DNA of 64,000 nt from Citromicrobium sp. (GCA_002729695.1 PBYQ01000002.1:103170-167169); one strand, 5' to 3'. Numbered from the stretch's first letter, positions 1 to 9,968 are shown. The notes: generated from the letters alone by a model not told the origin. Made by a program: numbers and translations.

Positions 1-724
1 GATCGACCACCAGGTTATTGGTGGTTTCCGCGTCTTCCGGCCTTTCGCACAGGCGATAATAAAGCTTGGGCATTTCGGCCAGCAGACGCGCTGTCAGATC
101 CCCCGGCACGATCATCATCGGTTCGGTATTGGGGTGGCGAAAAATGACGTTGAGGACCCAGGTCATCGCCACCGATGCCGCAAAGCCGAGTGCGAGAAGC
201 GGCACGCTGTACGGAAGCCTGAAATAAAGCAGCAGTCCGAGCATGCCCAGATTGGGCAGCAAAAAGGCCTGCAGGATGAACGCATAGCGCCGTGCGCCGG
301 GAAACAGGCGGAGGTTGCGGTAGTTCAGCAGGCTAAGCGTGGTGGCGCAAAACGTGAAGAAAGCAGAATTAACCACCCACGGGCTGTCGATCTGCGAGCC
401 AAGGGCAAGGCCCAGACCCAGCTGCAGCAATGCCACCGTTCCCAGAATCAGCGGCATCTGGAACCGGAACTTGTCGAGATAGAGGTGCGGCTGCAGGCCC
501 AGCTGTGCCTGATAGTCCACGTTCAACTCACGCCCGGCACGGCTATCCTGTTCGGGCTCCAGGCCCGGGATTACGGGATCGGTCTGGAGATAGTCCGACA
601 GACCAGGCTCCGTCGCCGCGTGAGGGTCTTGCGAAGACGCCGGTTCGTTAGCTTCGATCAAAGCCTGCGCCCCTATCTGGCGGTCCGTTACCTGTGCGGA
701 ATGTGTCCGAAGAGTGCCAAGCAT
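1..724 (-). CDS. Polyprenyl glycosylphosphotransferase-type exopolysaccharide protein, N-terminal part (cut by window edge)
   Basis: The frame is open from an ATG at 722-724 to the window edge, giving 241 codons with the C-terminus missing. Residues 1-85 are a soluble acidic lead. Four hydrophobic segments follow at about residues 90-110, 115-135, 148-168 and 172-195, then a soluble part beginning with a VPGD stretch. Four membrane helices followed by a nucleotide-binding-like domain is the N-terminal layout of polyprenyl-phosphate sugar transferases that start exopolysaccharide repeat units. The catalytic bacterial sugar transferase domain would lie outside the window, so the call is an inference from layout. 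The neighbours (UDP-sugar dehydrogenases and dTDP-rhamnose genes on the same strand) agree with polysaccharide synthesis. It could also be another multi-spanning polysaccharide protein. Confidence 0.55.
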   Translation of the reverse strand, partial: MLGTLRTHSAQVTDRQIGAQALIEANEPASSQDPHAATEPGLSDYLQTDPVIPGLEPEQDSRAGRELNVDYQAQLGLQPHLYLDKFRFQMPLILGTVALLQLGLGLALGSQIDSPWVVNSAFFTFCATTLSLLNYRNLRLFPGARRYAFILQAFLLPNLGMLGLLLYFRLPYSVPLLALGFAASVAMTWVLNVIFRHPNTEPMMIVPGDLTARLLAEMPKLYYRLCERPEDAETTNNLVVD

Positions 725-785
725 AGTCCGTCCAGCCGTCAAATTCCAGTTTATTGCAACGTCCCAATTGGTTACGCCGCCAAGA

Positions 786-2087
786 TCAGAGCGACCAATA
801 CGTGTAGCCCGTTGGAATCGCACCGGGATCGAGTGCCGATTTGATGTCTGCGACGATACCGCCATCGCGCAGCGAACCCACGATCAGGTCATCGATCCGC
901 CCCGTATAAGCCCGGTGGGGGACGGCGTAGATCAGGGCATCGAGATCGGTGAAGGCGTCGAGATCGGCCAGCGCAATGCCATAGTCCTCTTCAAACTCCT
1001 CATTCGAGGCGAGCGGATCGTGACACACCGCATGCATGCCGAAGGTGCGCAACTGCTGCAAAAGTTCGGCCGATTTGCTGTTGCGCACATCGGGCACGTT
1101 TTCCTTGAAGGTTGCGCCCAGCACGCCAACCCGCGCGCCCTGGATGGCGGTCCCCGACGTTGCCATCAGGCGCATCAATTCGGTCGCGACGTAGCGGGGC
1201 ATGCCATCGTTGATTCTGCGCCCGGCCAGGATGACCTCCGGATGGTAGCCCATCCTTTCGGCATGCGCCGTGAGGTAATAGGGATCGACTCCGATGCAGT
1301 GCCCGCCGACGAGCCCTGGGGTGAAGGGCAGGAAGTTCCACTTCGTCCCCGCTGCGGCGAGCACATCGGCCGACCGGATGCCCGAAAGATGGCAGATTTT
1401 CGCCATCTCGTTCATCAGGGCGATGTTGATGTCGCGCTGGGTATTTTCCAGCACCTTGGCCGCTTCCGCCACCTTGATCGATGAGGCACGGTGGACACCG
1501 GCATCGATGATCGCTTCGTAGGCTGTCGCCACCAAGTCGAGAGTTTCGGCGTCCTGCCCCGACACCACCTTTACGATCTGGTCGATCGTATGAACCTTGT
1601 CGCCCGGATTGATCCGTTCGGGACTATAGGCCAGTTTGAAATCTACTCCGGCGGTCAGGCCGGATGCTTCCTCCAGAATCGGGCCACAAATCTCCTCGGT
1701 GGCGCCTGGGTGCACGGTCGATTCGAAGACGATGGTGGATCCGGCGGAGAGATTCGCGCCGACCGTCCTGCAGGCGCTCTCCAGAATGGTGAAATCCGGA
1801 TTGCGATCGATGTTGATCGGCGTGGGCACGGCAACCACGATGAAATTGCATTTCGCGATCGCTGAAGCGTCGCTGGTGAATGCCAGTTCGACTTGCGCCA
1901 GTTGCTCGCCCGTCAATTCGCCGGTCGAATCCTCACCACGAACGAGTTCGTCGATGCGCGCCCGCGAGATATCGTAACCGATAACGCCGTCGAACTTGGC
2001 GGCGAAGGCATGCGCAACTGGGAGGCCGACATATCCGAGGCCGACAACGCAAATCCGATAATCTTGGGTTCTGGTGGACATGGTCAT
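786..2087 (-). CDS. tviB: UDP-N-acetylglucosamine/galactosamine 6-dehydrogenase (TviB/WbpO type)
   Basis: A 433-residue nucleotide-sugar dehydrogenase that oxidises C6 of a UDP-N-acetylhexosamine to the uronic acid with two NAD+. The N-terminal Rossmann motif GLGYVGLP sits at residues 16-23. The middle domain has a lysine at 211 followed by LENTQRD. The nucleophilic cysteine is C264 in GGHCIGVDPYY. The C-terminal UDP-binding domain contains GATFKENVPDVRNSK. The PTPI(N) signature and the sequence after the active site fit the TviB/WbpO branch better than WecC or Ugd. The product would feed surface polysaccharide made by neighbouring genes. About 140 bp separate it from rfbD on the same strand, so it may share the rhamnose transcript or have its own promoter. 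Substrate (GlcNAc or GalNAc form) cannot be fixed from sequence. Confidence 0.85.
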   Translation of the reverse strand: MTMSTRTQDYRICVVGLGYVGLPVAHAFAAKFDGVIGYDISRARIDELVRGEDSTGELTGEQLAQVELAFTSDASAIAKCNFIVVAVPTPINIDRNPDFTILESACRTVGANLSAGSTIVFESTVHPGATEEICGPILEEASGLTAGVDFKLAYSPERINPGDKVHTIDQIVKVVSGQDAETLDLVATAYEAIIDAGVHRASSIKVAEAAKVLENTQRDINIALMNEMAKICHLSGIRSADVLAAAGTKWNFLPFTPGLVGGHCIGVDPYYLTAHAERMGYHPEVILAGRRINDGMPRYVATELMRLMATSGTAIQGARVGVLGATFKENVPDVRNSKSAELLQQLRTFGMHAVCHDPLASNEEFEEDYGIALADLDAFTDLDALIYAVPHRAYTGRIDDLIVGSLRDGGIVADIKSALDPGAIPTGYTYWSL

Positions 2088-2227
2088 CCTGATATTTTTG
2101 CCGTCATTTCAATTCGGATACCGAGGGCGGGCGGGTCCGCTTAGCGTGGGTTTGCGAAAATTGCATGTCGAAATAAACCGGGGCCACGCGCGCTGAGGGC
2201 GTTTCATCCTGCCCACCCTTGCTGGGC

Positions 2228-3100
2228 TCAAGCCAGCAAGGTCTCGACGACTTGCTCCAGCGATGTCTGCCATGGCGGGCTTTTCAGCCCGAATGTCCGT
2301 TCAAATTTCGTGCAATCGAGGCGCGAGTTCGCCGGACGGCTGGCCCGTGTCGGATATTGTGCCGATGTGATCGATTCGACGTCGCAGTCGGGTCCGCCAT
2401 GCGCCGCGCCAGCTGCAAAGATCGCACGTGCGAACGTCGCCCAGTCCGTCGCCCCGGTGCCGGCAAAGTGATAGACCTGGTCGATCCCGTGACGGGGATT
2501 CTCCTGCCAGCGGTCGGCCACTGCCAGCAGCGCGTGGGCGATGTCGAGCGCGCAGGTCGGATTGCCGTGCTGGTCGCTGACGACACCGAGCGTATCGCGC
2601 GTTTCCGCAAGACGCAGCATGGTCTTGACGAAATTGTTGCCGAACGGGCTGTAGATCCACGCAGAGCGCACGATCGCGTAGCTGGCACCCGATGCAGCAA
2701 GCGCCCGCTCTCCCGCCAGCTTGCTCTTGCCATACACGCCGATAGGCTGTGTCGGGTCGTCCTCGCGCCAAGGGTGGTTTCCGCTGCCATCGAATACGTA
2801 ATCGGTCGACAGATGGATTACCGGAGCTCCGATGGCTGCCGCCGCACGACCGATCACGCCCGGCGCCTCCCCATTGATCGCCATCGCGAGATCGGGCTCG
2901 TCCTCGGCCTGGTCGACCGCGGTGTACGCAGCGGCGGAAATCACGAGATCGGGGTGTACCTGCGCGATCGTGCGCGCGATACTATCGCCGTCGGCAAGGT
3001 CGAATTCGGGCCGCCCCGCGAAGACCAGATCGCGGCCCGCGCCTTGCTGTGCGAGCGACCGGGCGACCTGCCCGTCGCGCCCGGTGACGAGGATTTTCAC
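2228..3100 (-). CDS. rfbD: dTDP-4-dehydrorhamnose reductase
   Basis: Last step of dTDP-L-rhamnose synthesis, NAD(P)H-dependent reduction of dTDP-4-dehydrorhamnose. The 290-residue protein starts at a GTG (3098-3100) that overlaps the rfbB stop codon as GTGA. An in-frame start 21 codons upstream lies inside rfbB and adds residues unlike the family, so I reject it. The N-terminal nucleotide motif is TGRDGQ (5-10). STDYVFDG lies at about 98-105, and the catalytic pair is Y123 and K127 in YGKSK. It is the distal gene of rfbA-rfbC-rfbB-rfbD, and overlaps imply translational coupling. Confidence 0.92.
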   Translation of the reverse strand: MKILVTGRDGQVARSLAQQGAGRDLVFAGRPEFDLADGDSIARTIAQVHPDLVISAAAYTAVDQAEDEPDLAMAINGEAPGVIGRAAAAIGAPVIHLSTDYVFDGSGNHPWREDDPTQPIGVYGKSKLAGERALAASGASYAIVRSAWIYSPFGNNFVKTMLRLAETRDTLGVVSDQHGNPTCALDIAHALLAVADRWQENPRHGIDQVYHFAGTGATDWATFARAIFAAGAAHGGPDCDVESITSAQYPTRASRPANSRLDCTKFERTFGLKSPPWQTSLEQVVETLLA

Positions 3101-4158
3101 GCGCTGTCCGCACCCAGTCGCTCGCCCGCATATTTGCCGGAGCGGATCGGACCCCACCACCATTCGTTTTCGAGATACCAGTCGATGGTCTTGCCAAGGC
3201 CGCTCTCGAAGGTTTCCTGCGGGCTCCAGCCGAGTTCACGCGCGATCTTGCTGGCATCGATCGCATAGCGGCGATCGTGCCCCGGCCGGTCCGCCACGAA
3301 GGTGATCAGATCGCGGCGCGATGTGCCGTCAGCCAGAGGGCGCCGGTCGTCCAGGGCATCGCAAATCGCCTCCACCACCGCCAGATTGGTGCGTTCCTGA
3401 TTGCCGCCGATATTATAGCTTTCGCCCACCACGCCGGTGGTCAGCACCGTGACGAGGGCACGTGCGTGATCGTCGACGAACAGCCAGTCGCGCACGTTGT
3501 CGCCGGTGCCGTAAACCGGCAGCGGTTTGCCTTCGAGAGCGTTGAGGATGACGAGCGGAATGAGCTTTTCCGGGAAGTGGTACGGCCCGTAATTGTTCGA
3601 ACAATTGGAAAGCACCACCGGCAGGCCGTAGGTTTCGTGCCAAGCGCGCACGAAATGGTCGCTGGCGGCTTTCGATGCCGAATAGGGAGAGGACGGAGCA
3701 TAAGGCGTTTGTTCGCTGAACAGGCTGTCGTCGAAGTCGAGATCGCCGAACACTTCGTCTGTCGAGATGTGGTGGAAACGGAAGTCTGCCTTCTTGGTCC
3801 CCTCAAGGCCGCGCCAGTATTCCAGCGCGGCATCCAGCAGGCGGAATGTGCCGACCACGTTGGTCTCGACAAAGGCCCCGGGCCCGTCGATCGATCGATC
3901 GACATGGCTTTCGGCGGCGAGGTGCATGATCGCATCGACCTGTTCTTCGCGCAGCAGACCAAGCACCATCTCGCCATCGAGGATATCGCCCTCGACGAGC
4001 CGGTGGTTGGGCGCATTGGAGATTGTCCTCAGGCTTTCCGGGTTGCCCGCATAGGTCAGCTTGTCGAGGTTGATGACCCGCTTGCCTTCACGGACAAGCA
4101 GGCGAACCACTGCCGAGCCGATAAAGCCGGCTCCGCCGGTGACGAGGATGGTTTCCAT
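3097..4158 (-). CDS. rfbB: dTDP-glucose 4,6-dehydratase
   Basis: Converts dTDP-glucose to dTDP-4-keto-6-deoxyglucose using bound NAD+. The protein has 353 residues from the ATG at 4156-4158. The longer open frame upstream runs into rfbC and lacks family resemblance. The Rossmann motif is TGGAGFIGS (7-15). The TDE catalytic triplet is at 133-135, and the Y159-x3-K163 pair is in YSASK. Later conserved blocks include SNNYGP and RDWLFVDDH. Second enzyme of the dTDP-rhamnose pathway. It lies five bases after rfbC and overlaps rfbD by four bases. Confidence 0.95.
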   Translation of the reverse strand: METILVTGGAGFIGSAVVRLLVREGKRVINLDKLTYAGNPESLRTISNAPNHRLVEGDILDGEMVLGLLREEQVDAIMHLAAESHVDRSIDGPGAFVETNVVGTFRLLDAALEYWRGLEGTKKADFRFHHISTDEVFGDLDFDDSLFSEQTPYAPSSPYSASKAASDHFVRAWHETYGLPVVLSNCSNNYGPYHFPEKLIPLVILNALEGKPLPVYGTGDNVRDWLFVDDHARALVTVLTTGVVGESYNIGGNQERTNLAVVEAICDALDDRRPLADGTSRRDLITFVADRPGHDRRYAIDASKIARELGWSPQETFESGLGKTIDWYLENEWWWGPIRSGKYAGERLGADSA

Positions 4159-4163
4159 GATGA

Positions 4164-4730
4164 TCAGCCTTCGAAGGTAAACGGAGAATCGAATTCTGCG
4201 AACAGCGGGGCTTCCAAATCTCTTTCCGAAAGCGTCGGCTCGCCCTCGATCGCGGGCCATTCGATTCCCAGCGCCGGATCGTTCCAGCGGATCGCGCGCT
4301 CATGCTCTTTCGAATAGGGGTTGTTGACCTTGTAGAGCACCTCGGTATCGGGCTCCAAAGTCATGAAGCAATGTGCAAAGCCAACCGGCACGAGCAACTG
4401 ATTCCACTTTTGCGCCGACAACGTCACTCCGACATGCTGACCATAGGTCGGAGAGCCTTTGCGAATGTCGAGTGCTACATCGTAAATCGCGCCGCGCAGC
4501 ACCCGGATCAGCTTGTCCTGCGCCACGGGCGGCACCTGGAAGTGCAGGCCACGCACCGTGCCGACGGTTTGCGACAGAGACTGGTTGTCCTGCATCCAGT
4601 CGATCCGGATGTGCTCGGCCTCGAAAGCGGACCGCTTGTAAACCTCTGAAAAGAATCCGCGATGATCGCCGTATTTCGGCGGCGTCAGCTCGATCACATC
4701 GGGAATTGCCTGGCGAAGGAACTGGGTCAC
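4164..4730 (-). CDS. rfbC: dTDP-4-dehydrorhamnose 3,5-epimerase
   Basis: Epimerises C3 and C5 of dTDP-4-keto-6-deoxyglucose. I start it at the GTG (4728-4730) that overlaps the rfbA stop as GTGA, giving 188 residues, the usual family length. Upstream in-frame codons lie inside rfbA. Family signatures are GDHRGFF (21-27), RGLHFQ with the catalytic histidine H63, and a tyrosine in VLYKV near residue 133. It is a cupin-fold homodimer with no cofactor. It sits between rfbA and rfbB in a fully coupled operon. Confidence 0.93.
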   Translation of the reverse strand: MTQFLRQAIPDVIELTPPKYGDHRGFFSEVYKRSAFEAEHIRIDWMQDNQSLSQTVGTVRGLHFQVPPVAQDKLIRVLRGAIYDVALDIRKGSPTYGQHVGVTLSAQKWNQLLVPVGFAHCFMTLEPDTEVLYKVNNPYSKEHERAIRWNDPALGIEWPAIEGEPTLSERDLEAPLFAEFDSPFTFEG

Positions 4731-5608
4731 GCCGACATGTCCACCAGCTTGCGCAGATATGCGCCGTAGCTTGTCTTGCCCATCATCGCTGCGCGTTGCA
4801 GCAGGGCGTCGGCATCCAGCCAGCCCTGGCGGAATGCGACCTCTTCCAGGCACGCGATCTTGATCCCGGTGCGATGCTCGATCGTTCGCACGAAGCTCGA
4901 TGCTTCGTGCAGGCTCTCGTGGGTGCCGGTGTCGAGCCAGGCATAGCCGCGGCCGAGACGCGTGATATGAAGATCGCCGCGCTCCATGTAAGTGCGGTTG
5001 ACGTCGGTGATTTCCAGTTCGCCGCGTGCGCTCGGCCGAATGCTGCGGGCGATATCGACGACATCGCTGTCGTAGAAATAGAGCCCGGTCACGGCCCAGT
5101 TCGATTTCGGATTGACCGGCTTTTCCTCGATGCTGGTCGCCCTGCCAGTTTCCGGGTCGAAATCGGCGACTCCGTATCGTTCCGGATCATCGACGTGATA
5201 GGCAAACACGTTCGCTCCGCCCGCGGCGGCTTCCGCGGCGGCGTTGCGGCATTTTTCGCCCATCTTTTCGCCGTGGTAGATGTTGTCGCCCAGAATCAGG
5301 GCGCTCGGGCCGCCGGAAATGAAATCCGCACCGATTATGAAGGCTTCGGCCAGCCCGTTGGGCTCAGGCTGGACGGCGTAGCTCAAGGCCATTCCGTAAG
5401 CCGACCCATCGCCGAGCAATTCCTTGAACATCGGCAGGTCGCGGGGGGTCGAAATGATCAGGACCTCGCGGATGCCCGCCAGCATCAGGACGCTGAGCGG
5501 GTAATAGATCATCGGCTTGTCGAAGACGGGCAGGAGCTGCTTCGACAGCGCCAGCGTGGCCGGATAAAGTCGGGTGCCGCTGCCACCGGCGAGAATGATG
5601 CCCTTCAC
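4727..5608 (-). CDS. rfbA: Glucose-1-phosphate thymidylyltransferase
   Basis: First enzyme of dTDP-rhamnose synthesis, joining dTTP and glucose-1-phosphate. 293 residues, the usual length. The nucleotide-binding signature [11 protein letters not shown] is at residues 8-18. [19 protein letters not shown] (about 107) and IEEKP with the sugar-phosphate-contacting lysine are all intact. It is the first gene of the leftward rhamnose operon and is divergent from wecC across a 220-base spacer containing a near-palindrome at 5756-5771. In other bacteria the enzyme is inhibited by dTDP-rhamnose. Nothing here shows transcriptional control directly. Confidence 0.95.
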   Translation of the reverse strand: MKGIILAGGSGTRLYPATLALSKQLLPVFDKPMIYYPLSVLMLAGIREVLIISTPRDLPMFKELLGDGSAYGMALSYAVQPEPNGLAEAFIIGADFISGGPSALILGDNIYHGEKMGEKCRNAAAEAAAGGANVFAYHVDDPERYGVADFDPETGRATSIEEKPVNPKSNWAVTGLYFYDSDVVDIARSIRPSARGELEITDVNRTYMERGDLHITRLGRGYAWLDTGTHESLHEASSFVRTIEHRTGIKIACLEEVAFRQGWLDADALLQRAAMMGKTSYGAYLRKLVDMSA

Positions 5609-5755
5609 TGGTCGGTGCCCCTAAATCATCGGAATTCCACGGACGCATAGTTGGGCCATCCCTGGTTGTCACCCCACTGCGCCGGACCCTTGCGCGCGAG
5701 CCTGTAAAGACGCGCTGCAGCCATGGCCGTCCTCCCATTCAGGGCTGTAGCGTTA

Positions 5756-5771
5756 CCGATAAATTTACCGG
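5756..5771. promoter_or_regulatory. AT-centred near-palindrome between rfbA and wecC
   Basis: CCGATAAATTTACCGG reads the same on both strands except for one mismatched pair. It lies in the 220-base spacer between the divergent rfbA and wecC genes, about 57 bases before the wecC ATG. This position and symmetry suit a dimeric repressor or activator controlling one or both polysaccharide transcripts. No regulator is assigned. The rest of 5609-5828 shows nothing else I can name. Confidence 0.3.
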
Positions 5772-5828
5772 CTTCGTACACAAGCTTGCCCGAACACACC
5801 CGCTGGCCGGCTGCTAGGGAAGGCGCGC

Positions 5829-7127
5829 ATGACGAACGACAATCCGACCGTGGCGGTAGTGGGCCTGGGCTATATCGGCCTGCCGACCGCAGCGATCATC
5901 GCCCGAAGCGGCTGTCAGGTGATTGGCGTTGATACCTCGCCAAATGTGGTCGACACGATCAATCGCGGCGACATCCATATCGAGGAAGTCGATCTGGATG
6001 GCCTGGTGCAAGCAGTCGTCGCGCGTGGCACGCTACGCGCCAGCAACGAGATGCCAGAAGCCGACGTTTACGTGATCGCCGTGCCGACACCCTTCGTGAA
6101 GGAATCCGGGCACGAGCCCGATACAGGCTACGTCATGTCGGCGGTCGACGCGATTGCGCCAGTCTTGCGAGCGGGCGCGCTGGTGATCTGCGAATCGACC
6201 TGCCCTGTCGGCACGACCAACGCGATCCGCGACCGCCTGTCGCTGCTGCGGCCCGATCTCGCCATGCCCGGTCTCGCCAGCGGCACGCCCGATATCGCCG
6301 TCGCCTACTGCCCGGAGCGGGTCCTGCCGGGCCGCATCCTTGAAGAGCTCGTCCATAACGACCGTTCGGTCGGCGGGGTGACTCCACGCTGTGCGCGCAA
6401 GGCGCTGGCATTCTACAAACGCTTCGTGCGCGGCGAATGCGTGACCACCGATGCGCGCAGCGCGGAGATGACCAAGCTGGTCGAAAACGCCTTCCGCGAC
6501 GTCAATATCGCCTTCGCCAACGAGCTGTCGATGATTGCAGACAAGCAGGGGCTGGACGTGTGGGAGGTCATCCGCCTCGCCAACCGGCACCCGCGCGTCA
6601 ACATCCTCCAGCCCGGCCCCGGCGTGGGCGGGCACTGCATCGCGGTCGACCCGTGGTTCATCGTCCACGGTGCGCCAGAGGAAGCGAAGATCATCCGCCA
6701 GGCGCGCGATACCAACGACGCCAAGATGCACCACGTGTTGGCGCAGGCCAGCGAGCTCATTGCCGCAAATCCGGGCCTGCCGGTCGCGTGCATGGGCCTC
6801 GCCTTCAAGGCCAATATCGACGATTTCCGCGAAAGTCCGGCGCGCTTCGTCGCCGCGCGGCTCGCCCGCCAGTTCGGCGAGCGCATCCGGATCGTAGAGC
6901 CCTATGCGAAGGAACTGCCGGTTGAATTCGGCGAGACCGGCGCGCAGCTGGTCGATATCGACACCGCGCTGGAGACCTGCGGCATCCTGATCGTACTCGT
7001 CGACCATGATCTGTTCCGCTCGATTCCCGAGGAGGAACGCGCCGACGCCATCGTGTATGATACGCGCGGCATCTGGGGCAACCAGCAGGGCCGCAGTGGC
7101 CCCGCTGCCTTGCGCCTCGCCAGTTAA
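5829..7127 (+). CDS. wecC: UDP-N-acetyl-D-mannosamine dehydrogenase
   Basis: Oxidises UDP-ManNAc to UDP-ManNAc-uronic acid with NAD+. 432 residues. The Rossmann motif GLGYIGLPTA begins at residue 12, CESTCPVGTT is near 121-130, and the catalytic cysteine is C270 in GGHCIAVDPWF. The IAVDPWFI block and CPERVLPGRI are typical of the WecC branch and distinguish it from the TviB-type enzyme at 786-2087. A purine-rich GGGAAGG ribosome site lies about ten bases before the ATG. No wecB epimerase is in the window, so the UDP-ManNAc source is unseen. It ends three bases from the convergent fabI stop. Confidence 0.9.
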   Translation: MTNDNPTVAVVGLGYIGLPTAAIIARSGCQVIGVDTSPNVVDTINRGDIHIEEVDLDGLVQAVVARGTLRASNEMPEADVYVIAVPTPFVKESGHEPDTGYVMSAVDAIAPVLRAGALVICESTCPVGTTNAIRDRLSLLRPDLAMPGLASGTPDIAVAYCPERVLPGRILEELVHNDRSVGGVTPRCARKALAFYKRFVRGECVTTDARSAEMTKLVENAFRDVNIAFANELSMIADKQGLDVWEVIRLANRHPRVNILQPGPGVGGHCIAVDPWFIVHGAPEEAKIIRQARDTNDAKMHHVLAQASELIAANPGLPVACMGLAFKANIDDFRESPARFVAARLARQFGERIRIVEPYAKELPVEFGETGAQLVDIDTALETCGILIVLVDHDLFRSIPEEERADAIVYDTRGIWGNQQGRSGPAALRLAS

Positions 7128-7130
7128 GCG

Positions 7131-7955
7131 TCAGCCCAGCGCAATATCGGGCGCGTCTTCCTGCTTCATGCCCACCACGTGATAGCCCGCGTCGACATGG
7201 TGCGTTTCGCCGGTCACGCCCGCAGACAGGTCGGACAGGAAATACAGGCCAGATCCGCCGACATCCTCGATCGTGACGTTGCGGCGCAGCGGTGAATTCA
7301 GCTCGTTCCATTTGAGGATGTAGCGGAAATCGCCGATCCCGCTCGCGGCAAGCGTCTTGATCGGCCCGGCGCTGATCGCGTTGACGCGGATGTTGTCGGG
7401 GCCGAGATCGTTGGCGAGATACTGCACGCTGGTTTCCAGCGCCGCCTTGGCGACACCCATCACGTTGTAGTGCGGGATGACCTTTTCCGCGCCGTAATAG
7501 GTCAGCGTCAGGATGGAGCCGCCGCCTTTGCCGTCTTCGGTAACGGGCGGCATCATCGCCGCTGCACGCTTGGCCACCGCAACAAGGCTGTAGGCGGAGA
7601 TGTTCATCGTCATCAGAAAATTATCGAGGCTGGTGTCGACATATTTCCCGCGCAGCTCGCTCTTGTCCGAAAAACCGATCGCATGAACGACGAAGTCGAG
7701 CTGGTCCCAGTGCCCCTTCAGCGTCTCGAATGCCGCATCGAGATTGGCCATGTCGCTGACGTCGCAGGGGATTAGAATGTCAGAGCCCAACTGGCTCGCG
7801 AGCGGGCGGACACGCTTTTCCAGCGCTTCGCCCTGAAAAGTGAAGGCGAGTTCTGCGCCATGCTCGGCCAGCTTTTGGGCGATGCCCCATGCAAGCGACT
7901 TGTCGTTCGCAAGCCCCATGATGAGTCCGCGCTTGCCTTCCATCAATCGGGTCAC
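7131..7955 (-). CDS. fabI: Enoyl-[acyl-carrier-protein] reductase (NADH), FabI
   Basis: Final reductive step of each fatty-acid elongation cycle. 274 residues from a GTG (7953-7955) overlapping the brkB stop. A GGAAG ribosome site sits just upstream. An ATG four codons later is an alternative. The atypical short-chain dehydrogenase signature is present: GLANDKSLAWGIA near residue 14 for NADH, and the Y163-x6-K170 pair in YNVMGVAK. GPIKTLAASGI marks the substrate-binding loop, the region bound by triclosan in known FabI. The gene is cotranscribed with the BrkB-like protein and the J-protein upstream on the minus strand. Confidence 0.95.
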   Translation of the reverse strand: MTRLMEGKRGLIMGLANDKSLAWGIAQKLAEHGAELAFTFQGEALEKRVRPLASQLGSDILIPCDVSDMANLDAAFETLKGHWDQLDFVVHAIGFSDKSELRGKYVDTSLDNFLMTMNISAYSLVAVAKRAAAMMPPVTEDGKGGGSILTLTYYGAEKVIPHYNVMGVAKAALETSVQYLANDLGPDNIRVNAISAGPIKTLAASGIGDFRYILKWNELNSPLRRNVTIEDVGGSGLYFLSDLSAGVTGETHHVDAGYHVVGMKQEDAPDIALG

Positions 7956-8995
7956 GGTTTCTTCCTTTCCATTGCCAGCGCCTCGGGCGCGATACGCGAT
8001 TCCAGAGCGTTATCCCGCATCGCAAGCCGCTCTTCTTCCGGGGTTTCGGCCAGCGCCGCGTTCAGCTGCGCCCCGATAACGAGCCCGAGCCCGACCAGCC
8101 AGAAAAACAGTAGCGTTATAATGATTCCCGCCAGCGATCCGTAGGTGAGATTATACGCAAAGAAGCTCCGCAGCACCTGCGGCAGTGCCACCGTAACGCC
8201 AACCCACCACAGCGTCGTCGCGACCGCACCGGGCCATTTGGGATAGCGTTTCTTGCGATAGGGGCTGGGTGTGAGGATGTAGAACAGCGCATAGATCGAA
8301 CCGAACAGGCCGAACCCGGGGACGAACCGGGCCAGAGATAGCTGGTCGAGCACATCGCTCAATGGCGGGAAATAGGCGTCGATCACCTGCTGCGCTGCAC
8401 CGATCGTGACCTGCGCGATCAGGGAAAACAACAGCAATATGACCGCCCCGATGATCATTGCGGTCGAGGCGAGACGGTAGAGCCAGAAGGCCTGCGTCGG
8501 TTCCGTGCCGTAGGCTCGCCTCAGCAGGTCGCGGATCGTCTCGATCAGGCTGCCGACGGTCCACAGGCCCACTATTCCGCCCGCCCATAGCAGCCAGCCC
8601 TGCCGCGAATCGATGACGCTTCGCGCGACGGGCTCGATCACTTCGGCAACCACCGGCGGCATCGCCAGCAGGATGGCGTTGATGCTGGCCGCACGCTCGC
8701 TCCCCTCACCAAGCGCAGCGAAGATCGCCGCCCCGGTGATGAAGAAGGGGAAGATCGCCAGCATCGACATGTAGGCGAGATTGCCTGCGTACAGGAAACC
8801 GTCGTTGAAGGTCCCGACGACGACCCTTCGCACAACCTCGTAGGACCTGGCGTGCCTGTGCCGGTTGCCAATTGCGGGCCCCTTCAATTCTTGTGCCTCG
8901 CGGCGACGGTCTTCGGGGGTCAGCGAATGGATCTGGCGCGTTTCGGGATCGGGCAATGCCTGCCGCAAGCGAGGAATGAGGCGGCGCAATCGCAA
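7952..8995 (-). CDS. YihY/BrkB-family inner-membrane protein
   Basis: A multi-spanning membrane protein of the YihY/BrkB family (once called ribonuclease BN-like). It has about six hydrophobic segments after residue 70, including the NLAYMSMLAIFPF segment and a C-terminal segment before a soluble tail. Function in the cell is not established for the family; transport or envelope roles have been proposed. The start is uncertain. No in-frame ATG precedes the first membrane segment. I placed it at a TTG (8993-8995) immediately after the J-protein stop; a GTG near 8837 is another option. It is coupled to fabI by a GTGA overlap. Confidence 0.75.
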   Translation of the reverse strand: MRLRRLIPRLRQALPDPETRQIHSLTPEDRRREAQELKGPAIGNRHRHARSYEVVRRVVVGTFNDGFLYAGNLAYMSMLAIFPFFITGAAIFAALGEGSERAASINAILLAMPPVVAEVIEPVARSVIDSRQGWLLWAGGIVGLWTVGSLIETIRDLLRRAYGTEPTQAFWLYRLASTAMIIGAVILLLFSLIAQVTIGAAQQVIDAYFPPLSDVLDQLSLARFVPGFGLFGSIYALFYILTPSPYRKKRYPKWPGAVATTLWWVGVTVALPQVLRSFFAYNLTYGSLAGIIITLLFFWLVGLGLVIGAQLNAALAETPEEERLAMRDNALESRIAPEALAMERKKP

Positions 8996-8996
8996 A

Positions 8997-9968
8997 TCAG
9001 GCGCCCAGGTCTGCGCGCGGATTCGCCCCGTCGGTCCAGCCCTCGAGCGCCTTTTCCAGGGGCGTGATATCGTCCGGCAGAACGATTTGTATCGTGACCA
9101 GCTGATCGCCGCGGCCACCGCTCTTGCGAGAAAATCCCTTGCCCGCGAGGCGCATGGTCGTGCCCCCGCTTGTGCCGGGCTTGATCGTCAACATGACCGG
9201 ACCGTCGACCGTGGGCACGCGCACCTTGCCGCCACGCAACGCTTCGCTCAGCGTGATCGGCAGGTCGAGACGGACGCGATCGCCGTCGCGCTCGAAGTGC
9301 GGGTGCTTGTCGATCTCGATCGTCACCAGTGCATCGCCGGCGCCGCCTACGCCCGCTTCGCCCTTGCCGCGCAACCGCATCTGGGTGCCGCTCTCGACAC
9401 CGGCGGGCAGCTTGAGGTCGATCGTCTTGCCGTCCTGCAGGGTGATCCGCTGCTCGGTCAGCCTTGCGGCATCCACGAAGGGAACCCGCAGGCGATAGGC
9501 GATGTCCGCGCCCTTGCGCGGCGGGGGGGCGCTGCGCCCGAATCCGCCACCCATGCCCGAGCGCGGGCCGCCTCCACCCATCGGCCCGGCCCGGCCGCCG
9601 CCGAACAGGCCCTCGAACAGGTCGCCAAGATCGACTTCCTCACCACCCGCGCCCCGGAATCCTTCCGAATAGCCAGCGCCCGGCCCGCCCCTGCGACCTC
9701 CGCCGAAACCGCCACCGCCGCCCATGCCGCCGAAGGGGTTCGTCGGGTTGCCTTCCAGATCGATCTCGCCCCGGTCGTAGCGACCACGCTGCGTCTTGTC
9801 GGACAGCATGTCGTAGGCCTTGGTAATATCCGAAAACTTCTCGGCCGCTTTGGGATTGTCCTTGTTGCGGTCCGGATGCAGCTGCTTGGCGAGCTTGCGA
9901 TAGGCGCTCTTGATTTCCTGCTCGGTCGCGTCGCGCCCGACGCCGAGGATGTCATATGGATCCGCCAT
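8997..9968 (-). CDS. CbpA-like DnaJ-family co-chaperone without zinc finger
   Basis: 323 residues. The N-terminal J domain (about 1-70) carries the HPD motif at 31-33 that stimulates DnaK ATPase. A glycine-rich stretch runs about 75-150 with many GGG repeats, followed by two DnaJ C-terminal substrate-binding domains. The four CxxCxGxG zinc repeats of true DnaJ are absent, so this is a type II protein like CbpA. It is divergent from the glycosyltransferase at 10148 and lies two bases from the BrkB-like gene. It likely assists DnaK in folding. The link to neighbouring genes is not obvious. Confidence 0.88.
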   Translation of the reverse strand: MADPYDILGVGRDATEQEIKSAYRKLAKQLHPDRNKDNPKAAEKFSDITKAYDMLSDKTQRGRYDRGEIDLEGNPTNPFGGMGGGGGFGGGRRGGPGAGYSEGFRGAGGEEVDLGDLFEGLFGGGRAGPMGGGGPRSGMGGGFGRSAPPPRKGADIAYRLRVPFVDAARLTEQRITLQDGKTIDLKLPAGVESGTQMRLRGKGEAGVGGAGDALVTIEIDKHPHFERDGDRVRLDLPITLSEALRGGKVRVPTVDGPVMLTIKPGTSGGTTMRLAGKGFSRKSGGRGDQLVTIQIVLPDDITPLEKALEGWTDGANPRADLGA

